From Buttiauxella sp965119215 (GTDB taxonomy: Bacteria > Pseudomonadota > Gammaproteobacteria > Enterobacterales > Enterobacteriaceae), in assembly GCA_965119215.1 (NCBI GenBank), contig CBCPKK010000012.1, positions 67,532 to 131,531 of the forward strand: a stretch of 64,000 bases of DNA, written 5' to 3'. The number at the start of each line of letters is the position of its first letter. Within the stretch, counting starts at the first letter, position 1. The notes beneath the pieces are model-generated. The model was not told the DNA's origin, did no database searches, and saw only the letters and a program-made list of their open reading frames with translations. Positions 1 to 7,472 of this stretch are shown piece after piece. The translations under genes were made by a program, and so were the position numbers.

Positions 1-38
1 GATATAAACAACGCGAATAATGGTAAGCATTTTTTCAT
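1..38 (-). CDS. Possible N-terminus of an exported protein (partial, runs off the left edge)
   Basis: An ATG on the minus strand at 38 opens a frame reading MKKCLPLFALFI, which looks like the start of a signal peptide, and it stays open to the window edge. Only 12 codons are visible and no clear ribosome binding site precedes it. It would be divergent from the emrE-like gene. This is a weak call made only because the beginning resembles an export signal. Confidence 0.3.
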   Translation of the reverse strand, partial: MKKCLPLFALFI

Positions 39-116
39 GGTAACGATTCACATTTCTTGCCATGACTGATTTTGATCTTTACATTGACGGCCTGACACAG
101 TGCAGGGAAAACAGAC

Positions 117-446
117 ATGACTTACATCTGGCTAATGGTGGCAATCGTCGCTGAAGTGATTGCAACTACGTCACTAAAACTCTCGGAAGGCTTTAGCCGT
201 TTATGGCCGAGCGTGATAACCATTCTGTTCTATGGGGTGGCGTTTTATTGTTTGTCGATAACCATGCGTACCGTCCCTACCGGCATTATTTATGCGATTT
301 GGTCGGGTGCCGGAATTGTGTTGATTGGCGCGGTAGGCTGGATATTTTTGGGGCAGAAACTCGACTGGCCTGCGATTGCAGGAATGGCGCTAATTATTTT
401 GGGCGTGTTAGTCATCAATCTTTTTTCAAAATCTGTCACGCATTAA
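117..446 (+). CDS. emrE: Small multidrug resistance (SMR) efflux protein, EmrE-like
   Basis: A 109-residue, four-helix inner-membrane protein that closely follows E. coli EmrE, a proton-coupled exporter of toxic quaternary cations working as an antiparallel dimer. The essential membrane glutamate is present at residue 13 in the AEVIATTSLK stretch (Glu14 of EmrE), and the substrate-site aromatic pair Tyr59/Trp62 lies in IIYAIWSGAGIV. The phrase SEGFSRLWPS and the C-terminal GVLVINLFSKS also match the family. It is a single-gene unit with its own leader. Guanidinium exporters (Gdx/SugE) are the main alternative, but the EmrE-type GIIYAIWSG loop argues for polyaromatic-cation export. Substrate is inferred. 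Confidence 0.85.
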   Translation: MTYIWLMVAIVAEVIATTSLKLSEGFSRLWPSVITILFYGVAFYCLSITMRTVPTGIIYAIWSGAGIVLIGAVGWIFLGQKLDWPAIAGMALIILGVLVINLFSKSVTH

Positions 447-464
447 CTTTCCTTGTAAAACCGT

Positions 465-499
465 GCTGCCGCCCTGTTTTTAGCCAAAGGCGCGGCAGC
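465..499 (+). terminator. Stem-loop downstream of emrE
   Basis: GCTGCCGC (465-472) pairs with GCGGCAGC (492-499) across a 19-base loop. The loop itself carries a T-run, but no clear T-tract follows the 3' arm, so it may be a weak terminator or simply a structured 3' UTR. Confidence 0.35.
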
Positions 500-654
500 A
501 TGGCATATCAATTGTTAACCAACCGTAAACTAAAACTCATCTAACTAGCCTTTTACATTGCTGACAATTCTTTTGTTTTCTTTCTAAAAATCAAATAGTC
601 ACTATACGTAACGATCTATACAGTGAGCCCGTTACGTTAACGAGGCTCAGAGCA

Positions 655-900
655 ATGGTTAAACAATTGAGATCAAAAACAGGGATGATTTTGTTGCTGA
701 TAAGTGCGGCACTATTTTCGGGCCAGACGGCAGCACAGAGTCATGGTCATCTTTACTTGATTATCAAAAGTGCTGATGTGTTGCTGCGCCACCTGGCCGA
801 CAGCGATGAACTCCGCCAGGCCGCCGAAGATTCCGCCGCTGATTTACGTGAACACCATCACCACGTAAATGAGCGGCGTCCGGGAAGTTACCTACTATAA
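655..900 (+). CDS. Small putative exported protein, histidine/charged tail (unrecognised)
   Basis: An 81-residue frame with a typical Sec signal: positive start (MVKQLRSK), hydrophobic core (MILLLISAALF) and a likely cleavage site near TAAQS at about residue 28. The mature part is about 53 residues, rich in Asp/Glu/Arg, with a HHHH run near residue 68. A GAGG motif sits about 10 bases ahead of the ATG, and a candidate -10 (CTATACAGT) lies about 35 bases upstream. Its stop overlaps the end of the convergent SDR gene by 6 bp. I do not recognise the family; the histidine cluster hints at metal binding but that is speculation. Confidence 0.5.
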   Translation: MVKQLRSKTGMILLLISAALFSGQTAAQSHGHLYLIIKSADVLLRHLADSDELRQAAEDSAADLREHHHHVNERRPGSYLL

Positions 901-1647
901 ATTCCCCACCCCACCGTCCATTAGCAGCTCGCTGCCGACCATAAAAGCAGATTCATCGGACGCGAGAAATACGGCGGCTTTTGCCAGTTCAAGAGCCGTA
1001 CCTAACCGACCAATAGGCACCAGAGAACGGATTTCATCGCGTAAAGCCTCCTCTGATGCCCCATTACCCAGTTTGCCCAACGCCGGGGTTTCAGTAGGGC
1101 CAGGGCTTAATCCATTGACCCGAATACCTTTTGGGTGCAACTCACCGGAAAGCGTCCTGGCCAGTGAAAGAATTGCCGCTTTGCTGGCGGCATAAACACT
1201 ACTCTGCGCCAATCCAATGTGTGCACTCACCGAGCCACAGACAATTACCGAGGACGGGTTTGCCAGCAACGGCAGCAGTGCCTGAATCAAAAAGAATGGC
1301 CCTTTGAGATTGGTATTCATCAGCCTGTCATAGGTGCTTTCATCCCACTCCTGTAACGATTGATGCGTTACATCACCGGCGTTGATATACAACACGTCGA
1401 GACGCGGCCATAGCTTCGCAAGTTGTTCACCCAACGCGGTCTGTTGGCTGATATCACCGGCTTCGCTGTGAATAATATGCACATTCCCCAGTGCTTCTTT
1501 TGCCGCTAACAATCCTGCCTGGCTGCGCCCGGTTATCGCCACCGTTGCCCCTTCGGCAATAAATTGCCGTGCTGTCTCAAAACCAATCCCGCTGGTGCCA
1601 CCGGTGATTAACGCATATTTACCTTCGAGTCTGCCCATTTTCGCCAC
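895..1647 (-). CDS. SDR-family NAD(P)-dependent oxidoreductase
   Basis: A 250-residue classical short-chain dehydrogenase/reductase. The cofactor loop GGTSGIG lies at about residues 16-22, the NAG motif near 90, the catalytic serine in VCGSVSAH near 139, and the YAASK active-site motif near 152-156; the C-terminus ends in the usual DGGVGNL. Following a TGRS segment after strand 2, NADP(H) use is plausible. It is divergent from an HxlR-type regulator across an 81-bp gap with an inverted repeat, so that regulator probably controls it, perhaps in response to electrophiles or quinones. The substrate is unknown. Confidence 0.85.
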   Translation of the reverse strand: MAKMGRLEGKYALITGGTSGIGFETARQFIAEGATVAITGRSQAGLLAAKEALGNVHIIHSEAGDISQQTALGEQLAKLWPRLDVLYINAGDVTHQSLQEWDESTYDRLMNTNLKGPFFLIQALLPLLANPSSVIVCGSVSAHIGLAQSSVYAASKAAILSLARTLSGELHPKGIRVNGLSPGPTETPALGKLGNGASEEALRDEIRSLVPIGRLGTALELAKAAVFLASDESAFMVGSELLMDGGVGNL

Positions 1648-1682
1648 CTCACTATTAACTGGTCAGCGCATTATTTCCGCTA

Positions 1683-1719
1683 TAGTATCTTTTGGATAGT
1701 AGGCACCATTTAGATACTA
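1683..1719. promoter_or_regulatory. Inverted repeat in the SDR/hxlR divergent gap (putative operator)
   Basis: TAGTATCT (1683-1690) is repeated as a perfect inverse, AGATACTA (1712-1719), 21 bases apart. A further TAGTA lies between the arms at 1698-1702. It sits ten bases ahead of the HxlR start and within the only gap between the two divergent genes, as expected for an autoregulatory winged-helix operator. Confidence 0.5.
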
Positions 1720-1728
1720 AGGTACTTA

Positions 1729-2112
1729 ATGGGATGCATTGACCATCCACAGGGGAAAGCCGTGGTAAAAAATATTTCGACGTTACCGGCAGCAGGCCAA
1801 AGTTGCCCGATGGTGAGTTTTGTTCATCTGATTTCCGGGAAATGGGCTATCCCCATTCTTTACCGATTGATGGTGATTGATGAGCCGGTACGGTTTAGCG
1901 ATTTACAGCGCGCGGTTCATCCGATCACGCAAAAAGAACTGACTCGCCAGTTAAGGCAATTTGAATCAAGAAGCCTGGTGACAAGACAGGTTTTCGCGCA
2001 GGTGCCGCCGAGAGTGGAATATCAGATTACGGAATTGGGAAAATCACTGAGGCCGACGCTGGATTCTTTAGCGGACTGGATGCGGGAAAATGGCGAGAAT
2101 CTGAAAGAGTGA
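1729..2112 (+). CDS. HxlR-family winged-helix transcriptional regulator
   Basis: A 127-residue protein with the MarR/HxlR winged-helix fold: the CPM...L.GKWAIPILYRLM helix begins near residue 26, followed by RFSDLQRAV..ITQKELTRQLRQFES, the recognition helix, and the wing PPRVEYQITELGKSL. The single conserved cysteine at residue 26 is the redox- or electrophile-sensing position in several HxlR proteins. The ATG at 1729 has AAGG seven bases upstream; a GTG at 1762 with a GGGGA motif ahead is an alternative start giving a shorter N-terminus. It likely represses itself and the divergent SDR gene. Confidence 0.8.
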   Translation: MGCIDHPQGKAVVKNISTLPAAGQSCPMVSFVHLISGKWAIPILYRLMVIDEPVRFSDLQRAVHPITQKELTRQLRQFESRSLVTRQVFAQVPPRVEYQITELGKSLRPTLDSLADWMRENGENLKE

Positions 2113-2122
2113 ATGTTAGAAA

Positions 2123-2161
2123 ACCCTCACCGATTTATTCATCTACAAAATCGGTGAGGGT
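2123..2161. terminator. Bidirectional terminator between hxlR-type gene and frmA
   Basis: A perfect 14-bp stem (2123-2136 with 2148-2161) closes an 11-base loop between two convergent genes. The arm is preceded by A residues and followed by a T-containing stretch, so it can act in both directions. Confidence 0.75.
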
Positions 2162-2172
2162 GAGTTTAGCGG

Positions 2173-3291
2173 TTACTTGTCGCCAAAATGAATGACCGTA
2201 CGAATTGATTTCCCTTCGTGCATCAGGTCAAAGGCTTCGTTGATTTGCTCAAGCGGCATACGGTGAGTGATAAACGGATCGAGGTTAATTTTACCCACCA
2301 TCGCGTCTTCCACCATGCCAGGCAACTGCGTGCGCCCTTTCACTCCACCAAACGCCGAACCGCGCCACACGCGACCCGTGACCAACTGGAATGGACGAGT
2401 TTTAATTTCCTGCCCCGCGCCTGCAACACCGATAATCACGCTTTCTCCCCAGCCTTTATGGCAGCACTCAAGCGCTGAACGCATTACATTGACGTTGCCG
2501 ATACACTCAAAGCTGAAATCCACCCCGCCGTCGGTCAACTCAATAATCACCTCCTGAATAGGTTTTTCGTGATCTTTTGGGTTGATGCAGTCGGTTGCGC
2601 CCATTTCGGTAGCAAGTTTGAATTTCTCAGGGTTGGTGTCGATAGCCAGAATACGCCCGGCTTTCGCCTGCACAGCACCCTGAATTACCGCCAGACCAAT
2701 ACCGCCCAGGCCAAATACCGCAACGGTATCGCCCTCTTTCACTTTCGCCGTATTGTGTACCGCGCCGATACCCGTAGTTACGCCGCAACCTAACAAACAC
2801 ACTTTATCCAGCGGTGCCTGAGGGTTAACTTTAGCCAGAGAAATTTCAGCCACAACGGTGTATTCGCTGAACGTGCTGGTGCCCATGTAGTGGTAAATTG
2901 GCTCGCCGTTGTAAGAGAAGCGTGTGGTGCCATCTGGCATCAGACCTTTACCCTGTGTGGCGCGAACCGCCTGGCAAAGGTTGGTTTTACCGGATTTACA
3001 GAACTTACACTCGCCACATTCAGCAGTGTACAAAGGAATAACGTGGTCGCCAGGTTTCAGGCTGGTGACGCCTTCACCCACTTCGACAACAATCCCGCCG
3101 CCTTCATGCCCGAGCACCGCCGGGAATACACCTTCAGGATCGTCGCCCGATAAGGTGAACGCATCTGTGTGGCATACACCGGTATGAGTAATTTTTACCA
3201 GCACTTCGCCTTTGCGCGGCGGCGCTACGTCAATTTCAACAATTTCAAGCGGTTTGCCTGGGCCAAATGCAACTGCAGCACGTGATTTCAT
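2173..3291 (-). CDS. frmA: S-(hydroxymethyl)glutathione dehydrogenase / class III alcohol dehydrogenase
   Basis: A 372-residue zinc-dependent class III alcohol dehydrogenase that oxidises S-hydroxymethylglutathione (formaldehyde plus glutathione) with NAD+. Catalytic-zinc ligands appear in GVCHTDAFT (Cys near 40) and GHEGGG, the structural zinc site in CGECKFCKSGKTNLC, and the Rossmann loop in GLGGIGLAV. It is downstream of frmR on the same strand with a 48-bp gap, the usual frmRA arrangement, so it should be induced by formaldehyde. The S-formylglutathione hydrolase gene frmB, which follows frmA in E. coli, is absent here; the next gene is convergent. Confidence 0.95.
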   Translation of the reverse strand: MKSRAAVAFGPGKPLEIVEIDVAPPRKGEVLVKITHTGVCHTDAFTLSGDDPEGVFPAVLGHEGGGIVVEVGEGVTSLKPGDHVIPLYTAECGECKFCKSGKTNLCQAVRATQGKGLMPDGTTRFSYNGEPIYHYMGTSTFSEYTVVAEISLAKVNPQAPLDKVCLLGCGVTTGIGAVHNTAKVKEGDTVAVFGLGGIGLAVIQGAVQAKAGRILAIDTNPEKFKLATEMGATDCINPKDHEKPIQEVIIELTDGGVDFSFECIGNVNVMRSALECCHKGWGESVIIGVAGAGQEIKTRPFQLVTGRVWRGSAFGGVKGRTQLPGMVEDAMVGKINLDPFITHRMPLEQINEAFDLMHEGKSIRTVIHFGDK

Positions 3292-3339
3292 GTTCTTCTT
3301 CCGTCGTCAGGTGGGAGTGAATTTTGTTTTCGATAAGAA

Positions 3340-3615
3340 CTATTTTAGATAAGAGCGGATTAAATTACCGACTTCTGCCATGCGCGCAGCACGCTGGTCT
3401 TCGGATGTATCGCCCGTGACCAATTCGTCTTTAAGATGGATTTCCATCATTTCGCCCATCAATCCGTTGGCAGCGCCGCGTACTGCGGCGATTTGTTGCA
3501 AAATGGCGATGCAGGGATCACCATTTTCCAGCGCGCGTTCCAGTGCTTCAGTCTGGCCGCGAATGCGTCGTACACGAGTGAGAATGCGTTTTTTGTCTTC
3601 AGGTGAATGTGGCAT
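3340..3615 (-). CDS. frmR: Formaldehyde-responsive repressor FrmR
   Basis: A 91-residue all-helical CsoR/RcnR-family repressor, the same length as E. coli FrmR. The formaldehyde-sensing residues are present: Pro2 at the processed N-terminus, Cys35 and His60. The sequence TRVRRIRGQ...ALER at about 13-27 and the AAVRGAANGLM segment are family hallmarks. A strong AGGAGG lies upstream of the ATG. It represses frmRA; formaldehyde crosslinks Pro2 and Cys35 of neighbouring subunits and releases DNA, as known for the family. Confidence 0.95.
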   Translation of the reverse strand: MPHSPEDKKRILTRVRRIRGQTEALERALENGDPCIAILQQIAAVRGAANGLMGEMMEIHLKDELVTGDTSEDQRAARMAEVGNLIRSYLK

Positions 3616-3626
3616 CTTGGCCTCCT

Positions 3627-3650
3627 GATACTATAGGGGGGTATTGTACA
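3627..3650. promoter_or_regulatory. FrmR operator
   Basis: A G-tract (GGGGGG, 3636-3641) flanked by AT-rich TACTATA and TATTGTA arms is the typical CsoR/RcnR-family operator form. It lies directly upstream of the frmR ribosome binding site, where FrmR would block frmRA transcription. Confidence 0.7.
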
Positions 3651-3746
3651 CCAGTTTTTGGGCTATTGATAAATTTGCATTCAGGAATTTAGCCAGTTGG
3701 TTGTCATCTCCCCTTCTAATCGGCTGTTCGCTTCAATCGACAGGAG

Positions 3747-3860
3747 TAAAAAAGCCCTGGCGAGTGCCAGGGCTAAAATTTGAAGGAACAGAAAACTGAA
3801 TGGGTGTTAAGTCTTTTCACTGGTTATACCAGATATATTCCTGTTCCATGCTTAACGCCC
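3747..3860 (-). ncRNA. Candidate structured RNA with its own terminator (predicted pseudoknot)
   Basis: Behind the lipoprotein stop, the minus strand carries a strong intrinsic terminator (9-bp stem 3753-3774 with a T-run to 3747). Ahead of it lie crossing complementary segments: 3785-3791 with 3841-3847 (7 bp) and 3802-3811 with 3851-3860 (9 of 10 bp). These are ordered b-a-b'-a', i.e. a pseudoknot, with a small hairpin (3820-3832) inside. A 10-codon frame MEQEYIWYNQ (3849-3817) is also present. This could be a 3'-UTR-derived sRNA or a leader for an attenuated transcript; its 5' end is not defined. I do not recognise a known sRNA. Confidence 0.35.
3753..3774 (-). terminator. Rho-independent terminator on the minus strand
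   Basis: AGCCCTGGC and its complement GCCAGGGCT form a 9-bp stem with a 4-base loop; on the minus strand the stem is followed directly by six T residues. It ends the lipoprotein transcript and/or the candidate RNA. Confidence 0.85.
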
Positions 3861-3897
3861 AAATATCCCTGAATAATAACCGGATGCTACAAAGTGG

Positions 3898-4203
3898 TTA
3901 ATTTTGTACTTCTACCTGTGACCATCCCTTTTGATACATACAATCTTTAACCAGAATGCTACGTTTTATTTCGTTGGCATCAATGGAAGAGTAGTTTGTA
4001 TTACTTGTGTTATGTTTCTTGTCTTTGGATGTTGTGCTGCTGTTTACAATATAATCAGGTGGCAATCCTTTTAATGCTTCCGCCTGACACGAGGTTTCTG
4101 CAATATTCCTGTCCTGCTCACTTGCCCCCTCTTTGGCCCATCGGTGACTCACGCACCCTGAAAGGATTAATGCTGCACTTAATATTATGATTCTTTTCAT
4201 CAT
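3898..4203 (-). CDS. Putative lipoprotein (unrecognised)
   Basis: About 101 residues starting MMKRIIILSAALILSGC, with a clear lipobox (LSGC) that would place the mature N-terminal cysteine in the envelope. The rest is polar, with a Ser/Thr/Asn-rich stretch (STTSKDKKHNTSNTNYSS) at about 60-75 and two more cysteines (TSCQAE and KDCMYQKGW). The KDCM..KGW ending occurs in many small enterobacterial lipoproteins. Three in-frame ATGs exist (4218, 4203, 4200); 4203 is chosen because GAG lies seven bases upstream and it begins right at the signal peptide. Function unknown. Confidence 0.65.
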   Translation of the reverse strand: MMKRIIILSAALILSGCVSHRWAKEGASEQDRNIAETSCQAEALKGLPPDYIVNSSTTSKDKKHNTSNTNYSSIDANEIKRSILVKDCMYQKGWSQVEVQN

Positions 4204-4440
4204 TGAATATCTCGACATCTGAAGTTATGTTCATTTTATCTGGTCATCTTACACATCTCAATAATGTATGAAACTATTCGGGTATCTTACGCGTTACATT
4301 TCCCTGAATGTAAAAATGAACCCTCCATTTAGCGGCAAGATCTTACTGAAGTGTGGATTTAGGCATGCCATATCTATTTAAGGAATTGGCATCAATAGTT
4401 TAGTCATATTGACGCCTAATTATTAATATCTGTAAAACTA

Positions 4441-4743
4441 ATCAGAATAGCCATCGTATAGGCCGGCACTTATTTGATGCGTCTGGCGGGAGCCAAATTA
4501 GGAAACCGGCTTGTCTTTTCTGACGCGGCTAAGTCGCGGCTTTCAGATGCGGCAACCATATTGCTTTTCTCGGTCGCCATTGCCACAACCTTTTATGAGA
4601 ACGATCATTTTGCGGGTATGGCGCGAGTCACTGGTGTGGCGATTGCCGTGTTTCTGGCCTGGCGCAAAGTGCCGCTGATTATCGTGATTGTCGTATCCGC
4701 GCTAATCACAGCAGCCTTGCGCCATTTCGGGCTGGCGTATTAA
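4441..4743 (+). pseudogene. 3' remnant of an azlD-type branched-chain amino acid exporter subunit
   Basis: The frame from 4477 encodes MRLAGAKLGNRLVFSD... ending in RKVPLIIVIVVSALITAALRHFG, typical of AzlD, the small partner of the AzlC exporter. Reading upstream in the same frame gives AIV-stop-AGTYLMRLAG: the conserved AGTYLMRLAG motif is interrupted by a TAG at 4459-4461, and only a short open stretch lies before it. The first membrane helix is therefore lost or cut off, and no azlC gene precedes it. A TTG at 4474 or ATG at 4477 could still start an 88-residue peptide, but it lacks helix 1. Its stop overlaps that of convergent cybB by 3 bp. Confidence 0.7.
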
Positions 4744-5270
4744 CGCTTTTTCCCAGGCATCATGCGCAGCAGCGTATTGTCCTTCCAGGCATAGTGGTGG
4801 AATAGCGCTGCAAATGCATGAATACCAATAACAAAATAACCAATGTTGGCGATAAGCTCATGGTAGCTTTTTAGGGTGAATTCCATATCGTCATCAGGTG
4901 CAACCGCGTGCGGCATCGAAATACCCAACACTGACCAGTCGCTTCCTTTGAAATACACCGTCATGAAGCCCAGAATCGGTAGCACGATAAACATCAGATA
5001 GATGATTGTGTGGAGCAGATGCGACATCCCCGTAATAGCAGGATGCGGTTTCGGCGTTATGGCTGGAGCCCGGTATTTGATGCGCACCAGTAGGCGCGCA
5101 ATCATCAAAATGAACACGCTGATCCCGCAAGCAAAATGGGTGACGTTAAAGACTGGGCGATACGACCGTGGCGCAAAACCTCTCAGCTCCATCGCACAAT
5201 AAGTCCCCACAACCAATAAAAAAACCAACCAATGAAGTGTTATCTGTAACGAGGTGTATTTGCTGCGCAT
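4740..5270 (-). CDS. cybB: Cytochrome b561, superoxide:ubiquinone oxidoreductase
   Basis: A 176-residue four-helix b-type cytochrome of the inner membrane matching E. coli CybB, which passes electrons from superoxide to ubiquinone. Candidate haem-ligand histidines sit in TLHWLVFLL (about 12), NVTHFACG (about 45), SYHELIANIGY (about 138) and GIHAFAALFHH (about 150). The C-terminus WKDNTLLRMMPGKKR is almost identical to the E. coli protein. It is a single-gene unit, convergent with the azlD remnant. Confidence 0.92.
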   Translation of the reverse strand: MRSKYTSLQITLHWLVFLLVVGTYCAMELRGFAPRSYRPVFNVTHFACGISVFILMIARLLVRIKYRAPAITPKPHPAITGMSHLLHTIIYLMFIVLPILGFMTVYFKGSDWSVLGISMPHAVAPDDDMEFTLKSYHELIANIGYFVIGIHAFAALFHHYAWKDNTLLRMMPGKKR

Positions 5271-5391
5271 TTAGGGTTTCCTGCTGAGTCACAATGATTT
5301 TTCCAGGATAACGGCAAATGCTTAGGAAATCATTAACAAGCTGATGGTTCCCCCCTCCCCGCTGATAAACGCAGGGAGAGGTTTTAAAGGC

Positions 5392-6765
5392 TTACTTCAG
5401 CAAGCGAACACGAACGCCTTTGCCCTTGATCTTGCCTTGCTGTAACTGCTTCCAGGCATGATGTGCAACAGATTCGCGAACAGCAACGAAAACGTGCATC
5501 GGATGCACATCAATTTTGCCGATATCCGCACCGTCCAGACCCATGTCGCCAGTCAACGCACCGAGAATATCGCCCGGACGCATTTTCGCTTTCTTGCCGC
5601 CATCAATGCACAAAGTGGCCATTGCCGCTTCAAGGGGTTTGATGGTGCCGCCGGTTGGAGCGGGTTGCCAGTTCAGAGACAAGTTCAGCATTTCAGCTAA
5701 CACGCTGGCGCGTTGTGCTTCTTCTGGTGCACACAGGCTAATCGCCAGGCCACTTTCACCCGCACGAGCAGTACGGCCAATACGGTGAACGTGAACTTCC
5801 GGGTCCCACGACAGCTCGTAGTTGATGACCATTTCCAGTGCTTTAATATCCAGACCACGTGCGGCAACATCGGTTGCCACCAGCACACGGCTGCTGCCGT
5901 TAGCAAAACGCACCAGCGTTTGATCGCGGTCGCGTTGTTCCATGTCGCCATGAAGCGCTAACACGCTTTGATTGCTTTCGCTCAGCGCGTCGCATACGGC
6001 CTGGCAATCTTTTTTGGTGTTACAGAACACCACGCAAGATGCGGGCTGATGCTGGCTCAGCAGTTTTTGCAGCAGGCTGATTTTGCCGTTGCGCGAGATT
6101 TCATAGAACTGCTGTTCAACAGATGGCAACTCATCTACTGAATCAATTTCGATAGTTTCCGGGGAACGCTGAACACGTGAGCTGATGGCCGCAATAGCTT
6201 TCGGCCAGGTTGCAGAAAACAGCAACGTCTGGCGATCCTGTGGCGCATGGCTAATCACTTCGTCGATAGCGTCAGCAAAGCCCATATCCAGCATACGGTC
6301 GGCTTCGTCCAGCACCAGCGTTTGCAGCGCATCTAACTTAACTGTCTCTTTTTTCAGGTGATCCAGCAAACGGCCTGGCGTTGCCACAATCACATGAGGA
6401 GCGTGTTGCAATGAGTCACGCTGCGCACCAAAAGGAGCACCACCGCATAAGGTCAGAATTTTGATATTCGGCATATAGCGCGCAAGGCGACGCAATTCTT
6501 TAGCCACCTGGTCAGCCAGTTCGCGTGTTGGGCACAAGACCAACGACTGAGTAATAAACTGGCTGGCGTCGATGTGTTGCAGTAAACCCAGACCAAATGC
6601 AGCCGTTTTACCACTGCCGGTTTTCGCCTGAGCACGGACATCTTTCCCAGCCAGTATCGCGGGTAATGCAGCCGCCTGAACAGGCGTCATGGTGTGATAA
6701 CCAAGTTCGGTGAGATTGGCGAGTTGTTCTGCTGGCAGAACGTTTAGGGTAGAAAAAGATGTCAC
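5392..6765 (-). CDS. dbpA: ATP-dependent 23S rRNA-directed DEAD-box helicase DbpA
   Basis: 457 residues, the same length as E. coli DbpA. Helicase motifs are intact: Q motif (TPVQAAALPAIL), Walker A AKTGSGKT (about 46-53), PTRELA, DEAD (VLDEADRMLDMGF), SAT, and the second RecA domain with VATDVAARGLD and HRIGRTARAGESG. The C-terminal 70 residues form the RNA-recognition domain that binds hairpin 92 of 23S rRNA (KKAKMRPGDILGALTGD...). It acts in 50S assembly. The start is a GTG with TGAGAG nine bases upstream. In E. coli it also lies near fnrS, zntB and ttcA. Confidence 0.97.
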   Translation of the reverse strand: MTSFSTLNVLPAEQLANLTELGYHTMTPVQAAALPAILAGKDVRAQAKTGSGKTAAFGLGLLQHIDASQFITQSLVLCPTRELADQVAKELRRLARYMPNIKILTLCGGAPFGAQRDSLQHAPHVIVATPGRLLDHLKKETVKLDALQTLVLDEADRMLDMGFADAIDEVISHAPQDRQTLLFSATWPKAIAAISSRVQRSPETIEIDSVDELPSVEQQFYEISRNGKISLLQKLLSQHQPASCVVFCNTKKDCQAVCDALSESNQSVLALHGDMEQRDRDQTLVRFANGSSRVLVATDVAARGLDIKALEMVINYELSWDPEVHVHRIGRTARAGESGLAISLCAPEEAQRASVLAEMLNLSLNWQPAPTGGTIKPLEAAMATLCIDGGKKAKMRPGDILGALTGDMGLDGADIGKIDVHPMHVFVAVRESVAHHAWKQLQQGKIKGKGVRVRLLK

Positions 6766-7151
6766 GATTATACTCTCAATTAATGGGCTGTCAGACAGCG
6801 TCTGGCGCGCATCTTAGCAGATTTGAGGGGGTAACGCGGCAGTTTCCAGTAAATTAGCGCGGTGAGTATTTGGTTTGCATTCTGACCGTTGTGCAGAACA
6901 TCCCTGGCAACCTCAGGTCATTAATTGAAAGCGTTGCGCCAACACTATTAATTGCTGTTTTTGATAACCAATGGAAACTAATTTCAGGTAAGGTTTTCGC
7001 TTCGTCATCGGTTTATTTCTCCGGGTAGAAACAGCAATAAAAATCTCCACAATAGCTACGAGATGAATCTAAAACGATTACTGGTCGGATTGCATATTCA
7101 CATACATAATGCGAAGCTGAGCCTGGTTACCATAAATAAAATAGGGTTGTT
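6766..7151. other. 386-bp gap between dbpA and the Bor-like gene
   Basis: No convincing coding frame. It holds the dbpA promoter side (right after the GTG on the minus strand) and, near 7125-7145, an AT-rich stretch (CATAAATAAAAT) that may be the -10 region of the Bor-like gene. It marks the junction where the gene order departs from the E. coli dbpA-ttcA neighbourhood. Confidence 0.5.
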
Positions 7152-7442
7152 ATGAAAAAGTTACTGATAGCAGTAGTTGCTTCTATGGTTTTATCCGGTT
7201 GTGCGCAGCAAACATTTACCCTTAACAAGGATATTGCTGAGAAACCACAGCAAACCACCACGCATCACTTCTTTGTTAGCGGGATTGGCCAGGCAAAAAC
7301 GATTGATGCGGCGGCAGTTTGTGGCGGTGCAGATAAAGTTGTTCGTACTGAAGTTCAACAGACCTTTGCAAACGGCTTCCTGGGCTTTATTACTTTAGGT
7401 ATTTATACCCCACGCGAAGCACGTGTTTATTGCTCTAAATAA
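7152..7442 (+). CDS. bor: Bor/Iss-family outer-membrane lipoprotein
   Basis: A 96-residue lipoprotein with signal MKKLLIAVVASMVLSGC and near-identity over its length with phage lambda Bor: QQTFTLNK, THHFFVSGIGQAKTIDAAAVCGG, QQTFANGFLGFITLGIYTPREARVYCS. In lambda and ColV plasmids, Bor/Iss raises serum resistance of the host; the role here is inferred by homology. Two cysteines in the mature part (CGG and VYCSK) could form a disulphide. It is a single gene with its own terminator, in a patch not shared with E. coli K-12, suggesting past phage-borne acquisition. Confidence 0.9.
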   Translation: MKKLLIAVVASMVLSGCAQQTFTLNKDIAEKPQQTTTHHFFVSGIGQAKTIDAAAVCGGADKVVRTEVQQTFANGFLGFITLGIYTPREARVYCSK

Positions 7443-7447
7443 GTACA

Positions 7448-7472
7448 ATTGCCGGTGTTATGCACCGGCAAT
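7448..7472 (+). terminator. Terminator after the Bor-like gene
   Basis: A perfect 10-bp stem (ATTGCCGGTG with CACCGGCAAT) and 5-base loop starting five bases after the stop codon; the downstream tract is AT-rich (AATCTATGTG) rather than a pure T-run. Confidence 0.6.

Noticed and set aside
5346..5386. C-rich/G-rich hairpin after dbpA as part of the repeat family seen in the psp operon
   Set aside because: Short CTCCC/GGGAG complementarity only; no shared CTTGCCAGG arm, so it is better read as a weak dbpA terminator and is too imperfect to list.
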